A DNA stretch of 64,000 nt from Candidatus Krumholzibacteriota bacterium (GCA_016932415.1 JAFGCX010000010.1:248001-312000); one strand, 5' to 3'; positions 44,671-54,126 are shown, counted from the first letter of the stretch. The notes: generated from the sequence alone by a model not told the origin. A program made the numbers and translations.

Positions 44671-45333
44671 ATGGCTGGAAAATATACAGTGATAGGATTG
44701 GGGAATTTTGGCTTCCACGTGACAAGAACGCTGTTCGAGGATGGCCAGGACGTCATGGGTCTTGATATCGATGAAGAGAGGGTGATGGCAATAAGGCCAT
44801 ATTCCACCCAGGCTATTGTCGGTGACGCGACCCAGAAGGAGATGATAAAGACGCTCGGCCTCGAGGAGATGGATGCCGTGGTCGTCGGTATGGGAGGAAG
44901 GACCGAGGCCGCGACCCTGATCACGCTGTATCTCAGGGAGATCGGCGTCAAACGTATCATCGTAAAGGCGACGAATCAGGATCACGGAAAGATCCTGACA
45001 GCTGTCGGAGCTACCGATATCATCCATCCGGAGAAGGATATAGCGATAAAGATCGCGAAAAACCTCTCTTCGCCCGATATCCTCGATTTCTTTCCGATGT
45101 CGGAGGATTATATGATAGCCGAGATCGCTCCGGTCAACAGTTTCGTAGGCAAGTCTCTCGCCGAACTGCAATTAAGATCGAAATTCAATATCAATATTAT
45201 AGGCATTAAAGAACTCGTGCCTGAGAACTTCGTCCTCGTACCGGCAGCCGATTTCGTGATAAAACACAGCGATATACTTCTTGTCACCGGCAAGCGGACT
45301 GATATTAAAAAGCTGGAAGAGATGAGGGAATGA
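44671..45333 (+). CDS. ktrA: KtrA/TrkA-type potassium uptake regulatory subunit
   Basis: A 220-residue cytosolic gating subunit. Residues 1-135 are the RCK_N nucleotide-binding fold (VIGLGNFGFHV, then VGDATQKEMI), and residues 140-220 are the RCK_C ligand domain (VNSFVGKSLAELQLRSKF, HSDILLVTG). The ATG at 44671 has AAAGGA upstream and gives the usual family length. An ATG at 44632 overlaps the ktrB stop and cannot be excluded. It binds ATP/ADP or NAD and opens or closes the KtrB dimer. Confidence 0.94.
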   Translation: MAGKYTVIGLGNFGFHVTRTLFEDGQDVMGLDIDEERVMAIRPYSTQAIVGDATQKEMIKTLGLEEMDAVVVGMGGRTEAATLITLYLREIGVKRIIVKATNQDHGKILTAVGATDIIHPEKDIAIKIAKNLSSPDILDFFPMSEDYMIAEIAPVNSFVGKSLAELQLRSKFNINIIGIKELVPENFVLVPAADFVIKHSDILLVTGKRTDIKKLEEMRE

Positions 45334-45421
45334 CAGCGGTGGAGGCGCTGAAGAGGTCCCGAGCGCGAAAGAGGAGGGGAGAGAGTCGACTTTGAGACAA
45401 TTCATCGATTGAGGAGGACAG

Positions 45422-46192
45422 ATGAGAAAATCTACGACAGCTGTGATGATCTTTCTTCTGGCGGGAATCCTCTGGCCGCAGGCGATAAGGGCCGGTATGG
45501 GCGTCAGGGTCACGGGTGGTTTTACACATATTTCATACGGTGATTTCAACGACTGGATCGACGGGATGAACACTGATATGGCGGGGATCGCCGAAATGGA
45601 TAATATCACCTGGATCCCCGAATTCGGCGCTGAATACTACTATTCGATCCTTCCTTCACTCGATGCCGGTATCGGGGTCTCGATGATGTCGGCAGGGTGG
45701 AATTTCGATTTCATGTACGGAGAGAACGGGATAGAGCTCGATCATACGGTAAAAGCATATCCGGTGACGGCGACGGTCTATTTCAAACCGCCGGTCCCGT
45801 TCGTAAGCATGAAACCATACTGCTACGCTGGCGCGGGTCTCTATTATTCGAAGATCACCTTCAGTCACAGGAGGACTCCTTCCGATCCTGTAGCCGGGTA
45901 TGATGCCGAACTGACAGACCGCGGATTCGGGACTCATCTCGGTCTCGGGATCGAGTTCCCGGTAATGCCGGCTGTGACTTTTGATCTCGGTTTCAAGATC
46001 AGATGGGCCGATCTGAAAGGGTTTGAGGGGACAGCTGAGAATCTTGAAGGGGACAGGAAGGATGTATTTCTCGGCAACGATGACGAAGAGGGATTCGGGC
46101 CTGCCGATATCTCGGAAAAGGACAATATAAGTGAAGGTTCTGTCGACCTTGGCGGATATTCGTTTTACGTGGGAGTAACTATCGGATTCTGA
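45422..46192 (+). CDS. Outer-membrane beta-barrel protein
   Basis: A 256-residue exported protein. The signal peptide (RKSTTAVMIFLLAGILWPQAIRA) is followed by alternating strands such as MGVRVTGGFTHISYGDF and KAYPVTATVYFKP, and the chain ends with GGYSFYVGVTIGF; the final Phe is typical of BAM-inserted barrels. It looks like a small eight-strand barrel (OmpW- or OmpA-barrel-like). An acidic loop (about 215-240, DEEGFGPADISEKDN) is probably surface-exposed. Function unknown. GAGGAGGAC precedes the start codon. Confidence 0.78.
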   Translation: MRKSTTAVMIFLLAGILWPQAIRAGMGVRVTGGFTHISYGDFNDWIDGMNTDMAGIAEMDNITWIPEFGAEYYYSILPSLDAGIGVSMMSAGWNFDFMYGENGIELDHTVKAYPVTATVYFKPPVPFVSMKPYCYAGAGLYYSKITFSHRRTPSDPVAGYDAELTDRGFGTHLGLGIEFPVMPAVTFDLGFKIRWADLKGFEGTAENLEGDRKDVFLGNDDEEGFGPADISEKDNISEGSVDLGGYSFYVGVTIGF

Positions 46193-46241
46193 TGGCGATG
46201 TTGAGGGACCGCCATTCTGGCAAGACTGAAAGCGAGAGAGA

Positions 46242-47630
46242 ATGGATATCAGGAGATTTCCAAGGACCTTCTGGGCGGCCAACACTATCGAACTTTTCGA
46301 GAGGCTCGCCTATTACGGGATGAACGTGATCCTTGTCCTCTACCTCACCAGGAGAGTAGGTTTCAGCGTCGAGTATTCCGCTTCGATAACCGGGATATTC
46401 ATAGCATCTCTCTATCTGCTCCCAATACCGACGGGGGCGATTTCCGACAAGATCGGTTTTAAAAACGGCCTCTTCATCGCTTTTTCCGTCCTGGCTCTCG
46501 GGTACGCGATACTGGGGCTGATTCCGTCAAAGATGACCGTGCTGATCGCCCTCTCCCTGATCGCGGTGGGAGGCGCTTTCGTCAAACCGGTCATCTCCGG
46601 TACGATCAAGAAGACATCTCCCGGCGACCTGTCGAGGATCGGGTTCTCGATATTTTATATGGTTGTCAATATTGGCGGATTCACGGGGAAGATCGTCGCC
46701 AAGACGCTTCGCCAGGATCTTGGAAGGTGGATAGCCGCTTCGGACTACGCGAGGCTTAAAGACTGGGTGTACGCCAATGTGCCGCCGTTTGAAATATCTG
46801 CCAGCCTCGCCGACAGAGCGGCGTCGCAGAATCCGCCGATGACTCCCGAGGCATTCCTCGATCTGTTGAAATGGCAGGGGTTCGGGATGCAGGTCATATG
46901 CCTGTTCTCGGTAGCGATGGCCCTGGTCGCTCTTGCTCTCGTGGCTTTCGCCTACCGTGAACCGGACAGGACCGGCGAACCGGTCCGCTCGGTCTCGGAG
47001 ACTTTCAGGGATATGTTCAGGTTATTCCTCGATCTCAAATTCGTTTCTTTTATCATCATATTCGCCGGTTTCGACCTGATGTTCTGGCAGCTTTACCTCT
47101 CGGTCCCGACCTACATTGTCACGCATATATCGGAGACCGCCCCGATGGAATATATAGTAGCGATCAACCCCGGGATGATAATAGTCTTCCAGATGATCGT
47201 CGCGGCGCTTGTCGCAAGGATGAAGCCGATCGGAACCATGGCTCTCGGAATGGCGATCTCGGTGGCTGGGATGATACTGCTGGGATTGTTGCCGACCCTC
47301 TGGGGCGCTGTCATAGCGATTGCCGTTTTCGCTCTGGGGGAGATGACCTTCGCTCCGAGATTTCTCGACTACGTCTCGACCCTGGCGCCGAAAGGAAAGA
47401 TCGGACTCTATCTCGGTTTTGCGTATATGCGCTCTTTTATCGCCAATATGCTCGGCGGACCGCTCTCCGGTTACCTTCTGGGAAAATACTGTCCGGCAGA
47501 AGGCGCGAGAGAGCCGTACAAGATGTGGTTCACATTCGCCTTCATAGGAATATTAGCTTTGATAGCGCTATCTGTCTATAACAGGGTCGTCGGCGATCAG
47601 ACCGGAAAGGAGGAGACAGCCACCGCATGA
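46242..47630 (+). CDS. POT/PTR-family proton-dependent peptide transporter
   Basis: A 462-residue member of the major facilitator superfamily. IELFERLAYYGMN near the start matches the ExxER proton-coupling motif of POT transporters, and FSIFYMVVNIGGF is the PTR2 signature. About 12-14 membrane segments are visible. A loop of about 70 residues (WIAASDYARLKDW to about residue 205) looks like an inserted soluble part. Family members import di- and tripeptides with protons. The sodium:solute symporter gene overlaps its stop by four bases (ATGA), and peptidases follow, so a peptide-use role fits. Confidence 0.87.
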   Translation: MDIRRFPRTFWAANTIELFERLAYYGMNVILVLYLTRRVGFSVEYSASITGIFIASLYLLPIPTGAISDKIGFKNGLFIAFSVLALGYAILGLIPSKMTVLIALSLIAVGGAFVKPVISGTIKKTSPGDLSRIGFSIFYMVVNIGGFTGKIVAKTLRQDLGRWIAASDYARLKDWVYANVPPFEISASLADRAASQNPPMTPEAFLDLLKWQGFGMQVICLFSVAMALVALALVAFAYREPDRTGEPVRSVSETFRDMFRLFLDLKFVSFIIIFAGFDLMFWQLYLSVPTYIVTHISETAPMEYIVAINPGMIIVFQMIVAALVARMKPIGTMALGMAISVAGMILLGLLPTLWGAVIAIAVFALGEMTFAPRFLDYVSTLAPKGKIGLYLGFAYMRSFIANMLGGPLSGYLLGKYCPAEGAREPYKMWFTFAFIGILALIALSVYNRVVGDQTGKEETATA

Positions 47631-49477
47631 CCCTTACCTCTCCCGATTTTATCGTGCTGGCACTGTATATCGTCCTGGTATTCGGCGTCGGCATTCTCCT
47701 CTCAAGCCGCGCATCGCGAAATACTGAAGAGTTCTTCGTTTCGGGACGGTCTCTCCCCTGGTGGATAATAGGTACATCGATGGTCGCTACCACTTTTGCC
47801 GCAGATACTCCTCTCGTCGTATCGGGACTGGTGGCAAAAGGCGGGATCTACATGAACTGGATATGGTGGTATTGGGGAATAGCGTCGACGGTAACGGTAT
47901 TCCTTTTTGCCAGGCTCTGGAAAAGGGCTGGAGTGACTACCGATGTCGAGCTGATCGAACTGAGATATGATGGAAAGCCGGCCGCCGCGCTCCGGTTCTA
48001 CAGGGCAGGCTGGTTCGGATTCTTTCAGAACGTTCTCGTCATCGCGTGGGTGATGAAAGCGATGGCGAAGATCCTTCTCGTAGTCGCCGGCTGGGACTCG
48101 GGGACTGTCATTTTCGGCCTCAGCGCCGAGGTCCTGACTGTCCTGATCCTCTTTTTCATTGTAGTGGCCTATACTGCGATATCGGGCCTGTGGGGTGTGG
48201 TGATGACAGACCTTCTTCAGTTCGCGCTGGCGATGGGAGGGTCTGTATATCTCGCCGTTATCTCTTTCAGGAAACTGGGAGGGATAGCGGGCATAACTGA
48301 AAGACTGGCAGCTTCGGGAGCCGATCCCGGCAGGATCTTTCAGATCATTCCCGAACGCTCTCCCATCCTCGCGGCGAATCCTTTCACGGAATTCCTCATA
48401 CTGATACTTGTCGTATGGTGGGCATCGTATTCCGTTGACGGCGGAGGTTATCTCTCTCAGCGGATCTTCGCCGCGAAAAACGAAAGGCACGCCGTATTCG
48501 GGTACCTCTGGTTCTGCGTCGCTCATACCGCTCTGCGGCCATGGCCGTGGATAGTCGTGGGGCTCTGTGCCCTCGCCTGGTTCGGCCCGGTCGATGATCC
48601 GGAGAGATATTATCCGATGATGATGAAGGAGATGCTGAGGCCCGGGATATTCGGCCTTGTCATAGCGTCTTTTTTTGCCGCTTTCATGTCCACGATAGAT
48701 ACGCAGCTCAACTGGGGTTCTTCCCTTATCGTCAACGATATCCTTCGCAGGTTTCTGTGGAAAGGAAAAAGTGAGAGGGAATATGTCAGGGCGGCTCGTC
48801 TTTCAATCATCTTTCTCGCCCTTCTGGGCGCTCTGGCCTCTTTCGCCGTTAATGATATCTCCCTCGCGTGGAAGCTTGTAGTCTCGGTGACAGCCGGTAT
48901 AGGATCGGTCTACATAGCAAGATGGTACTGGTGGAGAGTCAACGCCTGGTCGGAGATAGCGGCGATGGCGACGGCGATGGCAACGACATTCATCTTCGCT
49001 CTCCTGGGGCGCCGCCCTGGTCTCGAAGGGGCCGCGTGGCTTGCTTTTCCATACTCGACCGCCCTTACGGCGGGGCTTTCCATCGTCGTATGGATAGGCG
49101 CCACCTTTCTGACCAGGCCGGTCGGTGAAAAGAACCTTGCCCGGTTCTATGGGAAGGTAAGGCCGGGAGGTGTAGGATGGAAAAAGATATACACATCGCC
49201 GCTCAATGGTTTCGAAGGAAAAAGGCTGTCGATCAAGGGAGGGTTACGGAGCCTGTCCAACATACTCGCCGGCCTCGTCATGACCTTCGGGACTCTCATC
49301 GGGACAGGCCGGCTTATCCTTGGCCATACCGGGTCCGCGATAATCCTTTTTATCTGCGTCGCTGCTTCGGCGTCGGTACTCTTCTTCACGATGAGAAAAA
49401 GCATCGGTCCGGCAACCGGAATAGGAGACGAAGTAGATGCAGGTACGCGATCAATACCTGCCTGGAAGGGGAAGTGA
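47627..49477 (+). CDS. Sodium:solute symporter (SSS family)
   Basis: A 616-residue transporter with about 13-15 membrane segments. It starts SPDFIVLALYIVLVFGVG and carries FFVSGRSLPWWIIGTSMVA, the helix-2 region of the family, and SFFAAFMSTIDTQLNWGSS, the conserved sodium-site region. The substrate may be an amino acid, sugar or other solute. The start codon overlaps the POT gene stop, so the two are translated together. The S41 protease gene begins four bases after its stop. Confidence 0.9.
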   Translation: MTLTSPDFIVLALYIVLVFGVGILLSSRASRNTEEFFVSGRSLPWWIIGTSMVATTFAADTPLVVSGLVAKGGIYMNWIWWYWGIASTVTVFLFARLWKRAGVTTDVELIELRYDGKPAAALRFYRAGWFGFFQNVLVIAWVMKAMAKILLVVAGWDSGTVIFGLSAEVLTVLILFFIVVAYTAISGLWGVVMTDLLQFALAMGGSVYLAVISFRKLGGIAGITERLAASGADPGRIFQIIPERSPILAANPFTEFLILILVVWWASYSVDGGGYLSQRIFAAKNERHAVFGYLWFCVAHTALRPWPWIVVGLCALAWFGPVDDPERYYPMMMKEMLRPGIFGLVIASFFAAFMSTIDTQLNWGSSLIVNDILRRFLWKGKSEREYVRAARLSIIFLALLGALASFAVNDISLAWKLVVSVTAGIGSVYIARWYWWRVNAWSEIAAMATAMATTFIFALLGRRPGLEGAAWLAFPYSTALTAGLSIVVWIGATFLTRPVGEKNLARFYGKVRPGGVGWKKIYTSPLNGFEGKRLSIKGGLRSLSNILAGLVMTFGTLIGTGRLILGHTGSAIILFICVAASASVLFFTMRKSIGPATGIGDEVDAGTRSIPAWKGK

Positions 49478-49481
49478 TAAG

Positions 49482-50642
49482 ATGATATCCGGCATCCGTT
49501 GCAGCGCGGGCCGAGCCTTGCTCCTTATCCTGGCCGCTATGACAGTGTCAGTATCGCCCCGTTATTCTAAAGCTCATGGTGCTGGAGCCGGCAATGGAGG
49601 AGATCGATCTGCAGGTACTGATCCGCCGAGGATCGATGCTGCGGTGAGGAAAGAGGTGATCGATAAAGTCGCCCTGTATATGAAGGACTTCTATGTTTTT
49701 TCCTCCACTGGGGAGATGATGGCTGCGCGTATCAGGATGCTCGACAGGGAGGGAAGGTACGACGCCTTTGATGATGTAAGGGAGTTCTGCGATGAGGTCA
49801 CCTCTGATCTGAGGGATATCTGTCATGACAGGCATGTATTCGTCTTCCACAGCCCCGAAGAGGCGAAGGAAGTGGCGGCGAGGAAAGGACTTCTGCCTGA
49901 CGACGAGATCGAGAAGATCGAACTGGCGCACCTCGAAAGGGACAGGCAGGCGAATTTCGGCTTCCAGGCAATCGATATCCTTGACGGGAACCTCGGTTAC
50001 ATAAAGCTGAATTATTTCTCCCGGGCCGATGAAGCCTGCGAGAAGGTGGTAGGAGCTATCGGGCGCCTTGGCGCGACCGACGCTATAATAATAGATCTGC
50101 GTGATAACCGAGGTGGAGGTGGAGGAGTCGGTGCCGTACTTTCATCATATTTTTTCTCGTCACGCAAGGTCCAGCTTACCGGGATCTATTACCGCCGCAC
50201 CGATTCGATTGAACAGTCGTGGACTCTTCCATACCTTCCAGGCAAACGGCTCCCCGAAATCGACCTCTATATACTGACCGGTCCGAAGACCTTCTCCGCG
50301 GCAGAGGATTTCAGCTATACGATGAAGCATCTCGGCAGGGCGACAATAGTGGGTGAGAGGACTAAGGGAGGCGCCCACCCTGTCGACGTGATGATCGTAA
50401 AGGATGCGATCCTCGTGCAGATATCAATAGGGAATTCGGTCAATCCGATTACTGGTACAAACTGGGAAGGAACAGGAGTTATTCCCGACATAGAAGTCCC
50501 GGAAGGCGAAGCTCTTGACAGAGCAATCCTCGTTGCCTTAAAGAAGGTCCTTGACCGGACCGGAGCGGGCAGGAAGAAAGAAAACCTCAGGTCGCTTATC
50601 AGATGGATGGAGCAGGAAGCTCTACTCCGAACAGATCCTTAA
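49482..50642 (+). CDS. S41-family peptidase (IRBP/tail-specific type), exported
   Basis: A 386-residue protein starting at the ATG at 49482, four bases after the symporter stop. An N-terminal hydrophobic stretch (GRALLLILAAMTVSVS) is a signal peptide. The S41 core follows: LGYIKLNYFS, AIIIDLRDNRGGGGGVGAVL, and TGPKTFSAAEDFSYTMK with the catalytic Ser, then GERTKGGAHPV. It lacks a PDZ domain, so it is the IRBP-like rather than the CtpA type. It probably trims periplasmic peptides or proteins. Its 3' end overlaps the convergent M20 gene by 21 bases. Confidence 0.9.
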   Translation: MISGIRCSAGRALLLILAAMTVSVSPRYSKAHGAGAGNGGDRSAGTDPPRIDAAVRKEVIDKVALYMKDFYVFSSTGEMMAARIRMLDREGRYDAFDDVREFCDEVTSDLRDICHDRHVFVFHSPEEAKEVAARKGLLPDDEIEKIELAHLERDRQANFGFQAIDILDGNLGYIKLNYFSRADEACEKVVGAIGRLGATDAIIIDLRDNRGGGGGVGAVLSSYFFSSRKVQLTGIYYRRTDSIEQSWTLPYLPGKRLPEIDLYILTGPKTFSAAEDFSYTMKHLGRATIVGERTKGGAHPVDVMIVKDAILVQISIGNSVNPITGTNWEGTGVIPDIEVPEGEALDRAILVALKKVLDRTGAGRKKENLRSLIRWMEQEALLRTDP

Positions 50643-51698
50643 TATCTCGATTATCATCTTCAGCGCCTTCTCCATATCTTCGACCCTGATATGCTCGTCT
50701 GTAGAATGTTCGAGCTGCGCCCCGATGCCGATGACAGCCATTTCGATCCCCATATTATTGTAGATCGAAGCGTCGGTGAAACCGGTGATGAAGGTCGTTT
50801 TCGCGTCCACGCCCACCGTCTTGAGCGCTTTTTTCGATATCTCGACAGTCAATGAATCGTCGGGGATATCGACCGCCTTGCAGAGGTTGTCCACTATGAT
50901 ATCTGCACTCGCCCCTGACCGTTCGATCTCTTCATGTATGATCCCTACCATCTCGTCGGCGAGTTTCTGGCCTTTGTCATGGTCGAGGCTCCTGCATTCG
51001 GCAAGGAAGGATGCGCTGTCGGGGACGCCATTTCTGATCAGGCCGCCTTTTATCACGCCGACGTTCGCCGTCGTTCCGGCGTCGAGCCTTCCGAGTCTCA
51101 GAGCGGCAATAGCCCTTGCAGCCGCCTGGATGGCGTTGATACCCTTTTCCGGCTCCATCCCGGCGTGCGCAGCCTTGCCCCTGATATTGACGTCGATGGC
51201 AAAATACGAAGGTCCGCCGATCACGATAGTGTCGAGAGTGTCGTTATCGAGAAGAAACCCCATTCTGGCGCTTATCAGCGAAAAATCGAGATTTTTCACG
51301 CCGAGAAGACCGACTTCCTCCTGGCGGCTGATCGCGACTTCTACCGGCGGATGGATCCTGGCTACTCTCAGAGCTTCGATCATCTCGGCGATCCCCGCCT
51401 TGTCGTCGGCGCCGAGAATAGTATCCCCCTCGGAACGTATCACTCCATCTTTGAGGACCGGTTTGATGTCTTTGCCGGGCATTACCGTGTCGGCGTGGCA
51501 GGAAAGCAGGATCGGATCCTTTCCCGTGCAGCCTTTTTCGGGAAATTTCGCCACGAGGTTGCCGTACGCGTCCTTTGTCGCTTCGGCTCCCATACTTTTG
51601 AATTCTTTATAGAGGTAATCCATCATCTCAGCTTCATTACCCGATTCGCTTTCTATCTGTACCATCTCCATGAACTGCTTTATCATTCTTTCCGACAT
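50622..51698 (-). CDS. M20-family peptidase (PepT-like)
   Basis: A 358-residue zinc peptidase. Metal and catalytic motifs are in order: LLSCHADTVMPGKDIKP, GDTILGADDKAGIAEM and ISRQEEVGLLGVKNL with the catalytic Glu. A dimerisation insert (about 175-285: RGKAAHAGMEPEKGINAI) follows. It is shorter than true peptidase T and belongs to the PepT-like group. Its own promoter (51749-51777) shows separate transcription from the transport genes it faces, but the function fits the peptide-use theme of the neighbourhood. Confidence 0.92.
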   Translation of the reverse strand: MSERMIKQFMEMVQIESESGNEAEMMDYLYKEFKSMGAEATKDAYGNLVAKFPEKGCTGKDPILLSCHADTVMPGKDIKPVLKDGVIRSEGDTILGADDKAGIAEMIEALRVARIHPPVEVAISRQEEVGLLGVKNLDFSLISARMGFLLDNDTLDTIVIGGPSYFAIDVNIRGKAAHAGMEPEKGINAIQAAARAIAALRLGRLDAGTTANVGVIKGGLIRNGVPDSASFLAECRSLDHDKGQKLADEMVGIIHEEIERSGASADIIVDNLCKAVDIPDDSLTVEISKKALKTVGVDAKTTFITGFTDASIYNNMGIEMAVIGIGAQLEHSTDEHIRVEDMEKALKMIIEILRICSE

Positions 51699-51748
51699 CG
51701 CGCATCCTCCTCATCGGCCTGACGTGTAGATGACTTCATAAGACGCAG

Positions 51749-51777
51749 ATTCTACACGATCATCACCCGGTTGACAA
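51749..51777 (-). promoter_or_regulatory. Sigma-70 promoter for the M20 peptidase gene
   Basis: On the minus strand, TTGTCA (51777-51772) and TAGAAT (51754-51749) are separated by 17 bases, each matching the consensus at five of six positions. The start codon is about 50 bases downstream. Confidence 0.6.
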
Positions 51778-51862
51778 TTATTATCGGCGCCACGCTGCCG
51801 GGCGGGGAATCTATATTATTGTCAACTTTGCTCTTGACTTGCGGCGGGCCGTTTGTTATTTA
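51770..51862 (+). promoter_or_regulatory. Regulatory region upstream of rplU with inverted repeat
   Basis: A perfect nine-base inverted repeat, GTTGACAAT (51770-51778) and ATTGTCAAC (51818-51826), frames the region. A possible rplU promoter follows: TTGACT (51834-51839), 17 bases, and a weak -10 at 51857-51862. One arm overlaps the -35 of the divergent peptidase promoter. Confidence 0.4.
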
Positions 51863-51899
51863 TCAAGGTCTGTTTTGGAATTACAGGAGGTCAGGAATA

Positions 51900-52211
51900 G
51901 TGTACGCAGTCATTGATCTGGCTGGCAAACAATTTACAGTGAAACCTGAAGATAATATCAAGGTTCCGCTTCTTGATGTCGAAGTGGGAAGTACTATACA
52001 ATGTGATAACGTGCTTCTTTATTCGGATGGCGAAGATCTGCGGATCGGCAAACCGAACCTGAGCGGTATCAAGGTAACGGCGGAAGTCGTCCGGCACGCG
52101 CGTGACAAGAAGATCATCGTATTCAAGATGAAGCGCAGGAAGAATTATCGCAGGAGGAATGGTCACCGCCAGCATTTTACGCAGTTAAGGATAATGGATA
52201 TAACCGCCTGA
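51900..52211 (+). CDS. rplU: Ribosomal protein L21
   Basis: A 103-residue protein of the large ribosomal subunit. The GTG at 51900 follows AGGAGGT and gives the conserved start [14 protein letters not shown]. The family pattern continues with [31 protein letters not shown] and the ending LRIMDITA. rpmA follows after 22 bases, the usual L21-L27 pair. The longer open frame upstream of 51900 is not coding. Confidence 0.97.
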   Translation: MYAVIDLAGKQFTVKPEDNIKVPLLDVEVGSTIQCDNVLLYSDGEDLRIGKPNLSGIKVTAEVVRHARDKKIIVFKMKRRKNYRRRNGHRQHFTQLRIMDITA

Positions 52212-52233
52212 GGCGGTCGGGGAGCTGATATTT

Positions 52234-52488
52234 ATGGCACATAAAAAAGGTGTGGGATCTTCCAGAAATGGCCGCGATACAGCAGGCAGAAGGCTCGGCG
52301 CCAAGCGCGCTTCGGGTCAGGAAATCCTGGCGGGGACGATAATCGTCCGTCAGCGCGGAACGAAGATCCATCCCGGAGCCAACGTGGCAAAGGGAAGCGA
52401 TGATACTCTCTATGCCCTGATCGATGGCCGCGTCCAGTTCGAACGATACGGCAGGTCAAGGAAGAAAGTGAGCGTCTACGCAAGTTAA
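52234..52488 (+). CDS. rpmA: Ribosomal protein L27
   Basis: An 84-residue protein with the universal start [15 protein letters not shown], reaching toward the peptidyl transferase centre, and the motif [13 protein letters not shown]. It lacks the cleavable N-terminal extension of Firmicutes L27. It forms the rplU-rpmA operon, closed by a strong terminator at 52530. An obgE gene, often next, is absent here. Confidence 0.98.
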   Translation: MAHKKGVGSSRNGRDTAGRRLGAKRASGQEILAGTIIVRQRGTKIHPGANVAKGSDDTLYALIDGRVQFERYGRSRKKVSVYAS

Positions 52489-52529
52489 AGACGTGGTCGT
52501 CGTGAATCGTTGTAAATATAATTTGAAGG

Positions 52530-52568
52530 ACCTGATGGAAAAAGGGATTTTCCGTCAGGTTTTTTTTG
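52530..52568 (+). terminator. Rho-independent terminator of rplU-rpmA
   Basis: A 13-base stem (52530-52542 with 52549-52561; ACCTGATGGAAAA against TTTTCCGTCAGGT, one wobble pair) followed by eight T residues. Confidence 0.92.
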
Positions 52569-52583
52569 TCCAGGAGGTGAATG

Positions 52584-53240
52584 ATGATACTAAGGTATCT
52601 CGGGCATTCGTCGTTCGAGCTCCGGCTCGGGGATGGAAGAAAGATCATCTTCGATCCTTACGAGGCTGGTTCGTATGACGGGGCGGTCGGGTTCGACCGG
52701 ATAACGGAAAAGTACGACATAGCGGTGGTAAGCCACGATCACCCCGACCATGCTTCCAGAAGGGTGATCGAGGATGCAGGCAGTCTCGTCGACAGCGCGG
52801 GCAGGGTCGATCTCGGCGGTGTGGTGATAGAATCGTTCAGTGTTTATCACGACGAGAGTTCGGGAAGCGAACGGGGAGTCAACCTTGTCTCCATAATAGA
52901 GGCGGATGGCTTGAGGATCGCTCATCTCGGTGACCTGGGACATCCGATATCCGTTCCGGATCTGCCCGCTCTCGAGGGAGTCGATGTCATTCTTATCCCG
53001 GTCGGAGGATATTTCACGATAGATGCCAGGGCGGCAGCAGCCATAGTGCGGGAATTCGAGCCAAAGATAGCGATCCCGATGCATTTCAAGACGGAAAAAC
53101 TAGGGTTTCCTATCGCCGGGGTTGATAATTTTACCGATTTGATGGATAATGTCGAGATCGCGGGTAAATGCGAGATGGAGATATCCGTCAGTATGCTTTC
53201 CGGCCCGAGAAAGGTCGTCGTGCTGGATCCCGCGTTATAA
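52584..53240 (+). CDS. Metallo-beta-lactamase-fold hydrolase (UlaG-like)
   Basis: A 218-residue cytosolic protein of the UlaG/YtnP-like group. Motifs are RYLGHSSFELRL at the start, then VVSHDHPDHAS, the HxHxDH metal site read here as SHDHPDH, followed by LGDLGHP and IPMHFKT holding the later metal ligands. It follows the sequence AGGAGGTGA; the second of two adjacent ATG codons (52584) has better spacing. The substrate is unknown. It stands between the rpmA terminator and the fumarase genes, and may be transcribed with them. Confidence 0.88.
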   Translation: MILRYLGHSSFELRLGDGRKIIFDPYEAGSYDGAVGFDRITEKYDIAVVSHDHPDHASRRVIEDAGSLVDSAGRVDLGGVVIESFSVYHDESSGSERGVNLVSIIEADGLRIAHLGDLGHPISVPDLPALEGVDVILIPVGGYFTIDARAAAAIVREFEPKIAIPMHFKTEKLGFPIAGVDNFTDLMDNVEIAGKCEMEISVSMLSGPRKVVVLDPAL

Positions 53241-53265
53241 AAAGTCGATGAAATGGAGGGAAAGG

Positions 53266-54108
53266 ATGAGAGAGCTCGAAGTGGCGGAGATCATCAGGGT
53301 GGTCGAGCGCCTCTGCAGGGAGGCTAATTTCGAACTCGAAGATGATGTTCAGAAAGCGCTGGAAGCGGCGTACGAAAAAGAAGAATCCCCGGCCGGCAAA
53401 GAAGTGCTTCGCCAGATCGTGGAGAACTCGCAGATAGCAAGGACGGAGCAGATACCGATGTGTCAGGATACCGGCCTCGCGGTGATTTTCGCCGAGCTTG
53501 GCCAGGACCTGCATATAACCGGCGGTGATTTCGAAGGGGCTATCAATGAAGGAGTGAAGCAGGGATATACTAATGGATACCTGCGAAAATCGTCCCTCGC
53601 CGATCCGATCAGGGGAGGAAACACCGGTGATAATACTCCGGCGGTGATCCACCTGACCCTTGTCCCCGGCGACAGGCTGAAGCTGTGGGTAGTGCCGAAG
53701 GGTGGAGGAAGCGAGAACATGAGCCGCATAGCGATGATGAAACCTGCCGACGGAGTCGAGGGGATCAAGAAATTCGTCGTGGACAATATAAGGGCCGCTT
53801 CGGGAAATCCCTGCCCGCCGGTGATAGTCGGGATAGGTATAGGCGGGACATTTGAAAGGTGCGCGCTCCTTGCCAAGAAAGCTCTCCTCAGGGAGATCGG
53901 CAGCGAGCATAAGGATCCATATTACGCCGACCTGGAAAAGGAACTTCTCCGCATGGTCAATGATGTCGGTGTCGGTCCGATGGGATTCGGCGGTGTCACT
54001 ACCGCTCTGGCTGTTCATATAGAAGTGGCTCCGAGGCATATAGCCTCCTTTCCCGTATCGATGAACCTTAACTGCCACGCCGCGAGGCATAAATATATAG
54101 AGCTGTAG
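53266..54108 (+). CDS. Fumarate hydratase class I, alpha subunit
   Basis: A 280-residue iron-sulfur subunit. The ATG at 53266 follows GGAGGGAAAGG; the longer frame upstream overlaps the metallo-hydrolase gene and is not used. Cluster cysteines are visible in IPMCQDTGLAVIF, GTFERCALLAKKA and SMNLNCHAARH, and SLADPIRGGNTGDNTPAV matches the family. With the beta subunit encoded 18 bases downstream it interconverts fumarate and malate in the TCA cycle. Related two-subunit L(+)-tartrate dehydratases share this build, but fumarase is the more likely role. Confidence 0.92.
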   Translation: MRELEVAEIIRVVERLCREANFELEDDVQKALEAAYEKEESPAGKEVLRQIVENSQIARTEQIPMCQDTGLAVIFAELGQDLHITGGDFEGAINEGVKQGYTNGYLRKSSLADPIRGGNTGDNTPAVIHLTLVPGDRLKLWVVPKGGGSENMSRIAMMKPADGVEGIKKFVVDNIRAASGNPCPPVIVGIGIGGTFERCALLAKKALLREIGSEHKDPYYADLEKELLRMVNDVGVGPMGFGGVTTALAVHIEVAPRHIASFPVSMNLNCHAARHKYIEL

Positions 54109-54126
54109 AAAGAAGAAAGGTGAGAG

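Noticed and set aside
53188-54090. 300-codon minus-strand frame
   Set aside because: Antisense to the fumarase alpha gene, whose motifs are unambiguous.
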